NCBI RefSeq assembly: GCF_022009635.1
Contig: NZ_CP091716.1
Coordinates: 4,603,001-4,667,000 of the forward strand
Source of the DNA: Variovorax paradoxus
GTDB taxonomy: Bacteria; Pseudomonadota; Gammaproteobacteria; Burkholderiales; Burkholderiaceae_C
Direction of reading: 5' to 3'
Length of the DNA: 64,000 nucleotides
The notes beneath the pieces were generated by a model, which was given only the letters and a program-made list of their open reading frames with translations, had not been told where the DNA came from and searched no databases. Positions 29,385-37,505 of the stretch are shown here, one piece after another. A program made the translations under genes and the position numbers. Numbering within the stretch: the first letter of the stretch is position 1; each line of letters starts with the position of its first letter.

Positions 29385-30273
29385 CCGAGAGAACATCAAC
29401 GACATCCTTGCCTTCCTCGCGGTCGCCCGCGAGCGCAGCTTCACCCGCGCGGCCGCCAGGCTGGGCGTGTCGCAATCGGCGCTGAGCCACACGGTGCGCG
29501 GGCTCGAGGCGCGCATGGGCATCCGCCTGCTGACGCGCACCACGCGCAGCGTGTCGCCCACCGACGCCGGCGAGCGGCTGCTGAACACGGTGGGCCCCAG
29601 GTTCGAGGAAATCGAGGCCGAGCTGTCGGCCCTGGCCGAACTGCGCGACAAGCCCGCGGGCACCATCCGCATCACCACCACCGACTACGCGGCCGACGCC
29701 GTGCTGTGGCCCAGGCTCTCGCGGGTGCTGCCCGACTACCCCGACCTCAAGATCGAGATGATCGTCGACTACGGGCTGGCGGACATCGTGGCCGACCGCT
29801 ACGACATCGGCGTGCGCTTCGGCGACCAGGTGGCCAAGGACATGATCGCGGTGCGCATCGGCCCCGACGAACTGATGGTGATCGTCGGCGCGCCTTCCTA
29901 CCTGGCGAAGCACGCCGCGCCAAAAAAGCCGCAGGACTTGCTCGCGCACAACTGCATCACGCTGCGGCTGCCGACGCGCGGCGGGCTCTACGCCTGGGAA
30001 CTGCGCAAGGGCAAGCGAGAGCTGCAGGTGCGCGTCGACGGGCAACTGACCTGCAACGGCGCCTACCAGATGATCAACGCGGCCCTCGACGGCGCCGGGC
30101 TGGCCTTCGTGCCCGAATCCATGGTCCGGCACCATCTGGCGGAGCGCCGGCTCCAGTGCGTGATGGGCGACTGGTGCCCCACCTTCCCGGGACTTCACAT
30201 CTTCTACGCCAGCCGCCGCGAGTCGTCGCGGGCGATGGCGGTGGTGATCGACGCATTGCGCTACCGGCCCTGA
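29380..30273 (+). CDS. LysR family transcriptional regulator
   Basis: 297 residues. N-terminal winged helix-turn-helix (FLAVARERSFTRAAARLGVS, then QSALSHTVRGLEARMGIRLL) and C-terminal periplasmic-binding-like effector domain (GTIRITTTDYAADAVLWPRL; GAGLAFVPESMVRHHL). It sits between the divergent aldo/keto reductase-alcohol dehydrogenase pair and the downstream cupin-CMD genes. An 11-base motif is shared by both flanking regulatory regions, making this LysR the likely controller of both sets. Confidence 0.93.
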   Translation: MPRENINDILAFLAVARERSFTRAAARLGVSQSALSHTVRGLEARMGIRLLTRTTRSVSPTDAGERLLNTVGPRFEEIEAELSALAELRDKPAGTIRITTTDYAADAVLWPRLSRVLPDYPDLKIEMIVDYGLADIVADRYDIGVRFGDQVAKDMIAVRIGPDELMVIVGAPSYLAKHAAPKKPQDLLAHNCITLRLPTRGGLYAWELRKGKRELQVRVDGQLTCNGAYQMINAALDGAGLAFVPESMVRHHLAERRLQCVMGDWCPTFPGLHIFYASRRESSRAMAVVIDALRYRP

Positions 30274-30290
30274 CACTTCGGCAGGCCGAC

Positions 30291-30312
30291 GAATGCCGCG
30301 CGGCATTCATGA
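30291..30312. promoter_or_regulatory. 18-base perfect palindrome with motif copy 2
   Basis: GAATGCCGCGCGGCATTC (30291-30308) is a perfect palindrome, and its right half continues as GGCATTCATGA (30302-30312), identical to the motif at the LysR start. It lies 18 bases after the LysR stop and about 70 before the cupin gene. Either an operator or a hairpin; the repeat of the motif favours an operator. GCCGGCCGGCGCCGGCC-type palindromic sequence follows at about 30352. Confidence 0.45.
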
Positions 30313-30382
30313 GCCAACCTCATCAGTGTTTGCGGTTTCAGATGGCTAGTGCCGGCCGGCGCCGGCCTATAGATTCGTCGGC

Positions 30383-30850
30383 ATGAAACCGCTCACCGCC
30401 ACCGCTCTCCACGGCCTGCTGCTGATCGCATCGGCCGCGCACGCGCAAGACACCATGACCGTCACCCGCCACGGCACGCAGCCTTCGGCGAAGGCGCCGG
30501 CGCAGAACTTCACCGGCGCGGTGCGCGTCGATCCTTTGTTCGCGGCGACGGCGCCTTCGCGCGTTGCCGGCGCCTACGTCACCTTCGAGCCCGGCTCGCG
30601 CTCGGCCTGGCACACGCATCCGCTCGGCCAGACGCTGGTCGTCACCGCGGGCAGCGGATGGGTGCAGCAGGAAGGCGGACGCAGGCAGGAACTGCGGCCC
30701 GGCGACGTGGTGTGGACGCCGCCCGGCGTGAAGCACTGGCACGGCGCGACTGCGGCGAACGGCATGACGCACATGGCCATCCAGGAGTCGCTCGACGGCA
30801 GGAACGTCGAGTGGCAGGAGAAGGTCAGCGACGAACAGTACGGCAAGTGA
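30383..30850 (+). CDS. Secreted cupin-domain protein
   Basis: 155 residues with a signal peptide ending at about residue 22 ([11 protein letters not shown]). A single cupin barrel: [20 protein letters not shown] gives the first metal-binding motif (H, H, E-like Q), and [20 protein letters not shown] gives the second. Exported cupins paired with a carboxymuconolactone-decarboxylase-like protein are common in proteobacteria. The function is probably small-molecule oxidation or binding in the periplasm, but not established. Confidence 0.88.
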   Translation: MKPLTATALHGLLLIASAAHAQDTMTVTRHGTQPSAKAPAQNFTGAVRVDPLFAATAPSRVAGAYVTFEPGSRSAWHTHPLGQTLVVTAGSGWVQQEGGRRQELRPGDVVWTPPGVKHWHGATAANGMTHMAIQESLDGRNVEWQEKVSDEQYGK

Positions 30851-30861
30851 GGACACCGACC

Positions 30862-31638
30862 ATGAAACTGCTCTCCACCGCCCTCGCCTCGCTGTCGCTG
30901 ATGGCCACCACTGTCGTTCACGCGGAGCGCGCCTCCGGTGCCTCGGCCGCGTCCCCCGGAGATGTTCGCAGCGTCGCCCCGGCGCTCGAACGCTATGCGC
31001 AGGACGTGCTGCTCGGCGACGTATGGAAGCGCCCCGGGCTTTCGGCGCGCGATCGCGGCGTGGTCACCGCCGCGGCGCTCATCGCGCGCAACCAGACGGC
31101 TGAGATGGCGGCGTACTTCGACCGCGCGCTCGACAGCGGCGTCAAGCCGGCGGAGCTTTCGGAAATCATCACGCACCTCGCGTTCTATTCGGGCTGGGGC
31201 AATGCGATGGCGGCTGTATCAGTCGCGAAGAACGTCTACGCGGAACGCAAGATAGGCGCCGACCAGTTGCCGCCCGCCAGCCCCGAGCTGCTGCCGCTGG
31301 ACAAGGCGGCCGAAGCGCAGCGCGCCGCACGCGTCGAACAGGACGTGGGACCGCTTTCGCAGGGCGTCGTGCAATACACGGGCGACGTGCTCTTCAAGGA
31401 CCTCTGGCTGCGCCCCGCGCTCGCGCCGCGCGACCGCAGCCTGGTCACCGTGACCGCGCTGATCGCATCGGGCCAGGTCGCGCAGATTCCCTATCACCTG
31501 AACCGCGCGATGGACAACGGACTGACGAAGCCGGAGGTGTCGGAGATGCTGGCGCACCTGGCCTTCTATGTCGGATGGCCGAATGTGTTCACCGCCATTC
31601 CGGTGGTGAAGGGCGTGGTCGAGAAACGCCCCGCCTGA
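30862..31638 (+). CDS. Secreted protein with two carboxymuconolactone decarboxylase-like domains
   Basis: 258 residues from ATG 30862, 11 bases after the cupin stop. Signal peptide to about residue 22 (MATTVVHAE). Two CMD repeats follow: [20 protein letters not shown] with [18 protein letters not shown] end (residues about 60-125), and [20 protein letters not shown] with [16 protein letters not shown] (about 185-250). The redox CxxC of AhpD is absent from both, as in decarboxylase-type members. Always seen here as partner of the cupin; catalysis in the periplasm is inferred. Confidence 0.88.
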   Translation: MKLLSTALASLSLMATTVVHAERASGASAASPGDVRSVAPALERYAQDVLLGDVWKRPGLSARDRGVVTAAALIARNQTAEMAAYFDRALDSGVKPAELSEIITHLAFYSGWGNAMAAVSVAKNVYAERKIGADQLPPASPELLPLDKAAEAQRAARVEQDVGPLSQGVVQYTGDVLFKDLWLRPALAPRDRSLVTVTALIASGQVAQIPYHLNRAMDNGLTKPEVSEMLAHLAFYVGWPNVFTAIPVVKGVVEKRPA

Positions 31639-31697
31639 GGCACGCCATGACCTGCGAGGTCATGGCGTGGACGAACGCTCGCGCGGTAGAACCGTGC

Positions 31698-32078
31698 ATG
31701 CGCCACATCGTCACCGCCGCCTTGCTCCTCGTCGGAATCATCCATCTGCTGCCGCTGGCCGGCGTGCTGGGCGCGGCCCGGCTGTCGGGGCTCTACGGCA
31801 TTGCCGTCGAAGAGCCCAACCTCGAGATCCTGATGCGCCACCGGGCGGTGCTCTTCGGCCTGCTCGGCGCATTCTTCTGCTACGCCGCGTTCCGGCCGCA
31901 GCAGCAGGCGCTGGCACTGGTGGCGGGCTTCGTCAGCGTTGCGTCGTTCCTGCTGCTCGCCTGGACGGTGGGCGGCAGCAACGCGCAGCTCGCCAGGGTC
32001 TTCGCGGCCGACCTGCTGGCGCTCGCGCTGCTGCTCGTGGGCGGCGGGGCTTTCGTCTATTCGAAGGCCACCGCCTGA
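31698..32078 (+). CDS. Small four-helix membrane protein
   Basis: 126 residues from ATG 31698 with four hydrophobic segments: IVTAALLLVGIIHLLPLAGV, LFGLLGAFFCYAAF, LALVAGFVSVASFLLLAWTV and LLALALLLVGGGAFVY. The loop LYGIAVEEPNLEILMRHRAV is a conserved feature of this small-protein family, sometimes mislabelled phosphopantetheine adenylyltransferase in databases. No function can be given. An upstream in-frame start would add a non-conserved stretch. Confidence 0.75.
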   Translation: MRHIVTAALLLVGIIHLLPLAGVLGAARLSGLYGIAVEEPNLEILMRHRAVLFGLLGAFFCYAAFRPQQQALALVAGFVSVASFLLLAWTVGGSNAQLARVFAADLLALALLLVGGGAFVYSKATA

Positions 32079-32091
32079 GGACACCGGCCCG

Positions 32092-33870
32092 TCAAGCCTC
32101 TTCGTACCAGCGGTCCTTCGCCAGCATCACGCGGTGATGGCCGTGCCCCGCCGGCATCATCGGGAAGCAGTTCTCCTGCGCGGCCACCTCGACATTGAGG
32201 AAAAACGGCCCGTCGCTCGCCAGGCATTCGGCCAGCGCATCTTCCAGTTCCGCCGGGTCGGTCACGCGGCGCGCGCCCCAGCCGAAGGCCTTGGCCAGCG
32301 CCACGAAGTCGGGCAGCGCCTCGTTCCAGCTATGGCTCAGGCGGTTGCCGTGGTTCAGCTCCTGCCACTGGCGCACCATGCCCATGTAGCCGTTGTTGCA
32401 CAGCACCAGCTTCACCGGCACGCGGTGCTGCACCGCGGTCGACAGCTCCTGGATGTTCATGAGCACCGACGCATCGCCGCTCACGCACACCGTCAGCGCT
32501 TCCGGGTGGCCGATCTGCGCGCCGATGGCGGCCGGCAGGCCGTAGCCCATGGTGCCGGCCCCGCCCGAGGTGAGCCAGCGGCGCGGGCTGTCGAAGCGCA
32601 GGTACTGCGCGGCCCACATCTGGTGCTGGCCGACATCGGTCGACACTATCGCGTCGCGCCCTGCAATGGCGCGGTTCAGCGAAGACATCAGCTGCTGCGG
32701 CAGGATCGCGTCCTCGCGCGTCTCGAAGGCCAGGCAGTCTTCGGCGCGCCAGCGTTCGATGCGCGCCCACCAGGGCGCGAGCCGCTCGGGCGCGAAGCTC
32801 TCGGGCAGCAGCGCCAGCAGGCCTTCGAGGATCGCCGCGCAGTCGCCCACCATCGGCACGTCGACATGCACCACCTTGTTGATGCTGCCGGGGTCGATGT
32901 CGATGTGGATCTTGCGCGCATGCGGGCAGAACTCGTCGAGCTTGCCGGTCACGCGGTCGTCGAAGCGCGCGCCGATGCACACCACCAGGTCGGCCTCGTG
33001 CATCGCGAGGTTGGCTTCGAGCATGCCGTGCATGCCCAGCATGCCGATGAACTTCGGGTCCGACGCGGGGAAGGCGCCCAGCCCCATGAGCGTGAGCGTG
33101 CACGGCGCGTGCAGCAGGTTCACCAGTTGCGTGAAGGCCTCGCAGGCCTCGGGGCCGGAGTTGATGAGCCCGCCGCCGCCGTAGATCACCGGCCGGCGCG
33201 CGGTGGACAGCAGGTCGGCCGCGCGCTGCAGCATGGCCTTGGGCGGCATCGCGGCGCGGCTGGTGCGCAGCGCGCGCAGCGGCGCTGGCTCGGGCGCGTG
33301 GCTCAGGCGGTCGAGCTGGATGTCCTTCGGCACGTCGAGCAGCACCGGGCCCGGGCGGCCGGTGGTGGCGATCTCCATTGCGCGGCGCACCAGCGAAGGC
33401 ACGTCGTCCGCCGAGCGCACCTGCCGGTTCCACTTGGTCACCGAGCGCGACATGCCCAGCGCGTCGCTCTCCTGGAAAGCCTGCGTGCCGATGACGGCGG
33501 TCGCCACCTGCCCGCTGATGCACAGCACGGGCACCGAGTCGCTCATGGCGTCGAGCAGCCCGGTGATGGTGTTGCTCACGCCAGGGCCGGAAGTGACCAG
33601 CACCACGCCCACCCGGCCGGTGCTGCGCGCATAGCCTTCGGCCGCGTGCACCGCCGCCTGCTCGTGGCGCACCAGCACGTGGCGCAGCCGCGGCTCGCCG
33701 TGCAGCGCGTCGTACAGCGGCAGCGCGGCGCCGCCGGGGTAGCCGAAGATGGTGTCGACGCCGCACTCGACCAGCGTGTCGAGCAGGGCTTCGGCGCCGT
33801 TGCGCACCACGGGGGGCGTCTCGGGGTGGAGGGACAGGGAGGGCGTGAGGGGTAGGTCGAGCAGTCGCAT
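32092..33870 (-). CDS. Acetolactate synthase large subunit-like (thiamin diphosphate enzyme)
   Basis: 592 residues. ThDP enzyme joining two pyruvates into 2-acetolactate (or pyruvate with 2-oxobutyrate) in branched-chain amino acid synthesis. Blocks: [20 protein letters not shown] with the catalytic Glu, [35 protein letters not shown] and the ThDP motif [20 protein letters not shown] through [11 protein letters not shown]. No regulatory small subunit follows, so it may be a catabolic or stand-alone paralogue rather than the main IlvB/IlvI. Divergent from an Lrp gene 65 bases away, which likely regulates it. Confidence 0.93.
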   Translation of the reverse strand: MRLLDLPLTPSLSLHPETPPVVRNGAEALLDTLVECGVDTIFGYPGGAALPLYDALHGEPRLRHVLVRHEQAAVHAAEGYARSTGRVGVVLVTSGPGVSNTITGLLDAMSDSVPVLCISGQVATAVIGTQAFQESDALGMSRSVTKWNRQVRSADDVPSLVRRAMEIATTGRPGPVLLDVPKDIQLDRLSHAPEPAPLRALRTSRAAMPPKAMLQRAADLLSTARRPVIYGGGGLINSGPEACEAFTQLVNLLHAPCTLTLMGLGAFPASDPKFIGMLGMHGMLEANLAMHEADLVVCIGARFDDRVTGKLDEFCPHARKIHIDIDPGSINKVVHVDVPMVGDCAAILEGLLALLPESFAPERLAPWWARIERWRAEDCLAFETREDAILPQQLMSSLNRAIAGRDAIVSTDVGQHQMWAAQYLRFDSPRRWLTSGGAGTMGYGLPAAIGAQIGHPEALTVCVSGDASVLMNIQELSTAVQHRVPVKLVLCNNGYMGMVRQWQELNHGNRLSHSWNEALPDFVALAKAFGWGARRVTDPAELEDALAECLASDGPFFLNVEVAAQENCFPMMPAGHGHHRVMLAKDRWYEEA

Positions 33871-33891
33871 GCCGTCAATTCTTCCGGTTTG

Positions 33892-33906
33892 AGCGCAAAA
33901 TATGCT
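33892..33906. promoter_or_regulatory. Possible Lrp-type site
   Basis: AGC-gcaaaatat-GCT, a 15-base dyad with AT-rich centre, in the 65-base spacer between the acetolactate synthase and Lrp genes. It resembles the Lrp consensus YAG-N9-CTR in layout. Confidence 0.35.
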
Positions 33907-33935
33907 TCTTTCTTTTGGCTCTTTGGACTCGATTC

Positions 33936-34430
33936 ATGAAGATCAATCGGCAAATCATCGGTGACAACGAAGGATCTTTCGACAAGACCGATCTGGCGAT
34001 CCTCCGGGTGTTGCTGCTCGACTCCCGCAAGACCCTGCAGGAGATCGGCAACGAGGTCGGCCTGTCGCCCACCAGCTGCTGGACGCGCATCAAGAAACTC
34101 GAGGCCACGGGCGTCATCAAGCGCTACACGGTCGACGTCGATCCGGCCAAGCTGGGCTACCACGACTCGGTGATCGTGCAGGTCACGCTGGAGAGCCACA
34201 CCGACGAGACGCTCTACGACTTCGGCCGCGTGCTAGCCACCATCCCGGAGATCCAGGAGGCCTACCTGGTCTCGGGCGACTACGACTACTACATCCGCAT
34301 CGCCGTGCGCGACACCCGCGACTACGAGCGCCTCCTGCGCGAGAAGCTCTACAAGATCCCCGGCATCCGGCACAGCAAGTCGCACTTCGTGCTGCGCGTG
34401 CTGAAGGAGACCAGCGTGCCGGTCATCTGA
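33936..34430 (+). CDS. Lrp/AsnC family transcriptional regulator
   Basis: 164 residues from the ATG at 33936. N-terminal helix-turn-helix at about residues 17-62 (LQEIGNEVGLSPTSCWTRIK) and C-terminal RAM/ligand domain (SVIVQVTLESHTDETLYDFG; EAYLVSGDYDYYIRIAVRDT). Proteins of this type sense an amino acid and form octamers. Divergent position suggests control of the acetolactate synthase gene by a branched-chain amino acid; the effector is inferred. Confidence 0.93.
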   Translation: MKINRQIIGDNEGSFDKTDLAILRVLLLDSRKTLQEIGNEVGLSPTSCWTRIKKLEATGVIKRYTVDVDPAKLGYHDSVIVQVTLESHTDETLYDFGRVLATIPEIQEAYLVSGDYDYYIRIAVRDTRDYERLLREKLYKIPGIRHSKSHFVLRVLKETSVPVI

Positions 34431-34479
34431 AGAAGATGCGAACATCGCGGGGCACTGAAACTCCCCAAAGGATCTTCGG

Positions 34480-35115
34480 ATGTTCGACTTCTTCAGGAAA
34501 AAACCTCCGCCCGCCCCCGCCATGGAGACGGGCCCCGCGGTTCCCGCGCCGCTGGCGGGCCGCGACGGGCACCTGGGCGCCATCGAGGCGATCAGGCTGG
34601 ACGGCACCCTGCATTTCTTCGGCTTCGACTTCCGCAGCGACCTGGCGCTGTCGCCGCTCATTGCCGACCCCGCGCTCATGGCCCGCTTTGCCAGCCGTCA
34701 CATGACACAGCGCGACGGCACGCACGACGAGGCCTACTGGAGCCAGCTCGTGGGCCATGCCGTCGAAGGCTCAGAGCTGTGCAGCGACGAGACCGGCCGC
34801 ACCATCGACAGCCGTGCGCTGGCCGCCACCATCGCAAGCCTGGGCCGCGTGCGCCGCGAAGGCACGCCCGAGCCCGGCTTTGGCCTCCCCTACCACCTGC
34901 GCTACCTGCTGGGCGCGGCAGGCGGTTGGGAAGTGCCGGAAGAAGCCGGCGCCGAAGACGCCGATGTGTGGATCGGCCAGGTCGCGGGCGACGAGCCGGT
35001 CGCGGGCAGCACCACGCTGCAGGAAGTGGCCGCGCGGCTGCAGGCGCACCTGAATGCGCTGGTCGGCGCGGCGCCCGGCAACTGGGCGACGCTGTTTGCG
35101 GCACTCAAGAGCTGA
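34480..35115 (+). CDS. Hypothetical protein, unknown family
   Basis: 211 residues from ATG 34480, 49 bases after the Lrp gene; family not recognised. After a Pro-rich start (FFRKKPPPAPAMETG) it is soluble and mainly acidic, with LHFFGFDFRSDLALSPLI and GFGLPYHLRYLLGAAGGWEV as the most ordered-looking parts. No signal peptide, membrane segment or catalytic pattern. Codon use agrees with its neighbours, so it is likely real. It may be in the Lrp transcript. Confidence 0.65.
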   Translation: MFDFFRKKPPPAPAMETGPAVPAPLAGRDGHLGAIEAIRLDGTLHFFGFDFRSDLALSPLIADPALMARFASRHMTQRDGTHDEAYWSQLVGHAVEGSELCSDETGRTIDSRALAATIASLGRVRREGTPEPGFGLPYHLRYLLGAAGGWEVPEEAGAEDADVWIGQVAGDEPVAGSTTLQEVAARLQAHLNALVGAAPGNWATLFAALKS

Positions 35116-35128
35116 AGAATCCGGCCGC

Positions 35129-36145
35129 TCAGAGCCGGACCAGCTCGACCCGCCGGTTCTTCGCGCGCCCCGCCTCGCTGTCGTTGGGCGCCACCGGCTC
35201 GGCCGAACCGGCGCCGCGTGTGGTGAAGCGGCGCGGGTCCACGCCGGCCTTCACCAGCACCGCGATCACCGCCAGCGCGCGGCGCTTCGACAGGTCGTCG
35301 TTGTGCTTCGCGTCGCCCTGCGCATCGGTGTGCCCCACCACCGACAGCTTCAGCGGCGGATTGCCGCGCATGAGCTTGGTCATTTCGTCGAGCGTGGGCT
35401 GCGACTCGGGCCGGATGATGTCCTTGTCGAGGTCGAACAGGATGCCGTAGAGGTTGATGCGCCCCGTCTCCGCCAGGCTCTTCTGCATGGCCGTGGCGTC
35501 GACGAAGACGATCTTGTTGTCTTCCATCGCCTTGGTCTCGACCACGCGCACGAAGGCATGGTTGCCCACATCGGCGTTGTGCTCGGCCAGCGCGATGCTG
35601 GCGTACACGGTGCCCGAGGGACCGGTCTTCTTCGCGAGCAGGTAGCGGCCGCTCACCGCGAAGTAGTTGCGCGCGTAGTCGCCCCGGCTGCCCAGGCGCG
35701 GCCATTCGGGGTTGTCGAAGGCCAGCGCGAAGTCATAGGGCGTGGTCGTGTCCACGCTGCCCGGGCGCGGCTTGTAGCACGACGCATTGGCCGTGCCGCA
35801 GCTGAACAGCACCTCGAAGCCCTTGGCCTTCAGGCTCGACTCGTAGTTGCGCTGCACCTCGAGCAGCGAGCGCTCCCTGGGCAGGCGGTAAAGGTAGAGC
35901 GTGACCTTGCCCTCGACCGGCAGCAGGTCGGGCTTGCCGCCGGCCCAGTTCTGGAACGGCTCCTTGATGAGGCCGACCTCGTCGTAGGCGGCGGCCTTGT
36001 AGCCGTCGAGCACCGCGCCCTCGTAGCGGCCGACCAGCGGATGGTCCTTGGCGGGCTCGGCGGCGAAGGCGCTCGCAACCGGCAGGCAGAGCAATGCCGC
36101 GCCCGCGATGCGCGCGAATCGGGCCATGAAAGCAGTCTGGGTCAT
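35129..36145 (-). CDS. OmpA-family outer membrane protein
   Basis: 338 residues from the ATG at 36143-36145; an ATG 18 bases later is also possible. Signal peptide ends near LPVASAFAAEP. The central part (about residues 40-230) looks like the DUF4892 region of Pseudomonas-type proteins. The C-terminal OmpA domain binds peptidoglycan: DLDKDIIRPESQPTLDEMTK, VVGHTDAQGDAKHNDDLSKR and AKNRRVELVRL. Probably anchors the outer membrane to the wall. Two cysteines (CGTANASCYK) may form a disulfide. It follows the StyA operon in the same direction after 113 bases but is probably separate. Confidence 0.85.
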   Translation of the reverse strand: MTQTAFMARFARIAGAALLCLPVASAFAAEPAKDHPLVGRYEGAVLDGYKAAAYDEVGLIKEPFQNWAGGKPDLLPVEGKVTLYLYRLPRERSLLEVQRNYESSLKAKGFEVLFSCGTANASCYKPRPGSVDTTTPYDFALAFDNPEWPRLGSRGDYARNYFAVSGRYLLAKKTGPSGTVYASIALAEHNADVGNHAFVRVVETKAMEDNKIVFVDATAMQKSLAETGRINLYGILFDLDKDIIRPESQPTLDEMTKLMRGNPPLKLSVVGHTDAQGDAKHNDDLSKRRALAVIAVLVKAGVDPRRFTTRGAGSAEPVAPNDSEAGRAKNRRVELVRL

Positions 36146-36258
36146 CGGAGGCGTCTGCAAGAGCGGCGATGCGCTGCATGCTAGGCAGGGAAGCCGCCGC
36201 TGTGCATTCGACGGATGGCCTATGCCGTGGGCGGACTGCCCGGCCACGGCTCAATGCC

Positions 36259-37491
36259 TCAGCGCATCAACGTATTCGACGGCAAGGTCTCGTCCAGCAG
36301 CTTGCGTGCCGTCTCGATGCCCGCCACCGGCAGCAGCTTGGGGTCGAGCAGGCCGACCTGCACCAGCACGCTGGCCTGGTCCCAGTAGATGTGCTCGTGA
36401 TAGAGCTTGTTGCCGCGGAACTTGATGACCGCCAGCAGCGGCACTTCCACGCGCTTGCCGGTGGGCGCCACGCCGGGCAGCATCCACGGGATCTCGGTGG
36501 TGTGCGTAAAGCTGAACAGCAGTTCGTCGACCACCTGCGTGGCGCCGATGGTGCGCGAGATCGAGGTGAGCGCCGTGTCGGGCGGATTGCTGTTGACGAA
36601 GTGGTTCGTATAGAACGCGTGCAGGTCCTTGTAGCCCACGCCGCCGGTCATGGTCGGGATGTGGTTGACGTACGGCTCGGCCACCATGGTGCCCATGGTG
36701 TCGTCGACGTTGCGCGTGCCGAACTCGTATTCGCAGTGCTTGTCCCACAGCGCCGAAAGGTCGTAGTTCGGGCCGATGGCGTCCTTCAGCGTGGCGATGC
36801 TGCGCTCGTGCGCCATGAGCGCCGAGGGCTTGTGGAAGTGCTCGCCGCCCGCGCGCGCGAAGGCATGGTCCATGCCGGGATAGACGTACAGCGACACGCC
36901 GGGCCGCCCCTTGAGCGCGGCCAGGATGCGGTCGCGCGCCTCGGGCGGGCAGAACTTGTCGAGCTCGGCGATGTGCAGGGTCAGCGGGCATTGGATCTTG
37001 TCGGCCTCGTCCAGCGCGGCGTCGATGCCCACGCCGTAGTAGCCGACCACCGCGTCGGCGTCGGTACGGCAGGCGCTGAGGTAGGCGAGCTTGCCGCCGA
37101 GGCAGAAGCCGAGGACGCCGACTTTCTTTTCTGTCACCTCGGCGCGGGCGCGCAGCGCGTCGATGGCGGTCTGCATGTCCTGCATGCCCTTGGCCTCGTC
37201 GAAGCCGCCGTAGAGGGCAAAGGCGCGCTGCCAGTCGGCTTCGCTGTAGCCCAGTTCCACGCCGGGTTCCTGGCGCCAGAACAGGTCGGGCACCAGCACC
37301 ACGTAGCCTTCTTCGGCGTAGTAGTCGGCCACCTCGCGCATCGTGTGGTTGATGCCGAAGATTTCCTGGGCGATCACGAGGCCGGGGCCGGTGCCGGCCT
37401 CGGGCAGCGCGAGGTAGCCGCGGAAGGCGCCGCTGCCGTCGGCGGCCTGCATCTGGATGTATTGGCCCGAAGCCTTGGTTTTCTCTTGCAT
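36259..37491 (-). CDS. Dienelactone hydrolase fused to an NTF2-like (SnoaL) domain
   Basis: 410 residues from the ATG at 37489-37491, preceded by GGAG. Residues 1-235 are a dienelactone hydrolase with E43 (AQEIFG), nucleophile C130 in GVLGFCLGGKLAY, D178 in HIAELDKFCPPE and H209 in PGMDHAF: the Cys-Asp-His triad of the family. Residues about 240-400 form an NTF2/SnoaL-like cone fold (YDLSALWDKHCEYEFGTRNV; SISRTIGATQVVDELLFSFT). Last gene of the SDR-StyA1-StyA2B operon, 14 bases after StyA2B. The hydrolase could open a lactone or ester formed after oxygenation; the second domain is of unknown role. Confidence 0.9.
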   Translation of the reverse strand: MQEKTKASGQYIQMQAADGSGAFRGYLALPEAGTGPGLVIAQEIFGINHTMREVADYYAEEGYVVLVPDLFWRQEPGVELGYSEADWQRAFALYGGFDEAKGMQDMQTAIDALRARAEVTEKKVGVLGFCLGGKLAYLSACRTDADAVVGYYGVGIDAALDEADKIQCPLTLHIAELDKFCPPEARDRILAALKGRPGVSLYVYPGMDHAFARAGGEHFHKPSALMAHERSIATLKDAIGPNYDLSALWDKHCEYEFGTRNVDDTMGTMVAEPYVNHIPTMTGGVGYKDLHAFYTNHFVNSNPPDTALTSISRTIGATQVVDELLFSFTHTTEIPWMLPGVAPTGKRVEVPLLAVIKFRGNKLYHEHIYWDQASVLVQVGLLDPKLLPVAGIETARKLLDETLPSNTLMR

Positions 37492-37505
37492 GTGGGTTCT
37501 CCGTT

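Noticed and set aside
31939..33855. 638-residue plus-strand open frame
   Set aside because: Antisense to the acetolactate synthase gene; translation has no recognisable domain and the opposite strand has a full-length enzyme.
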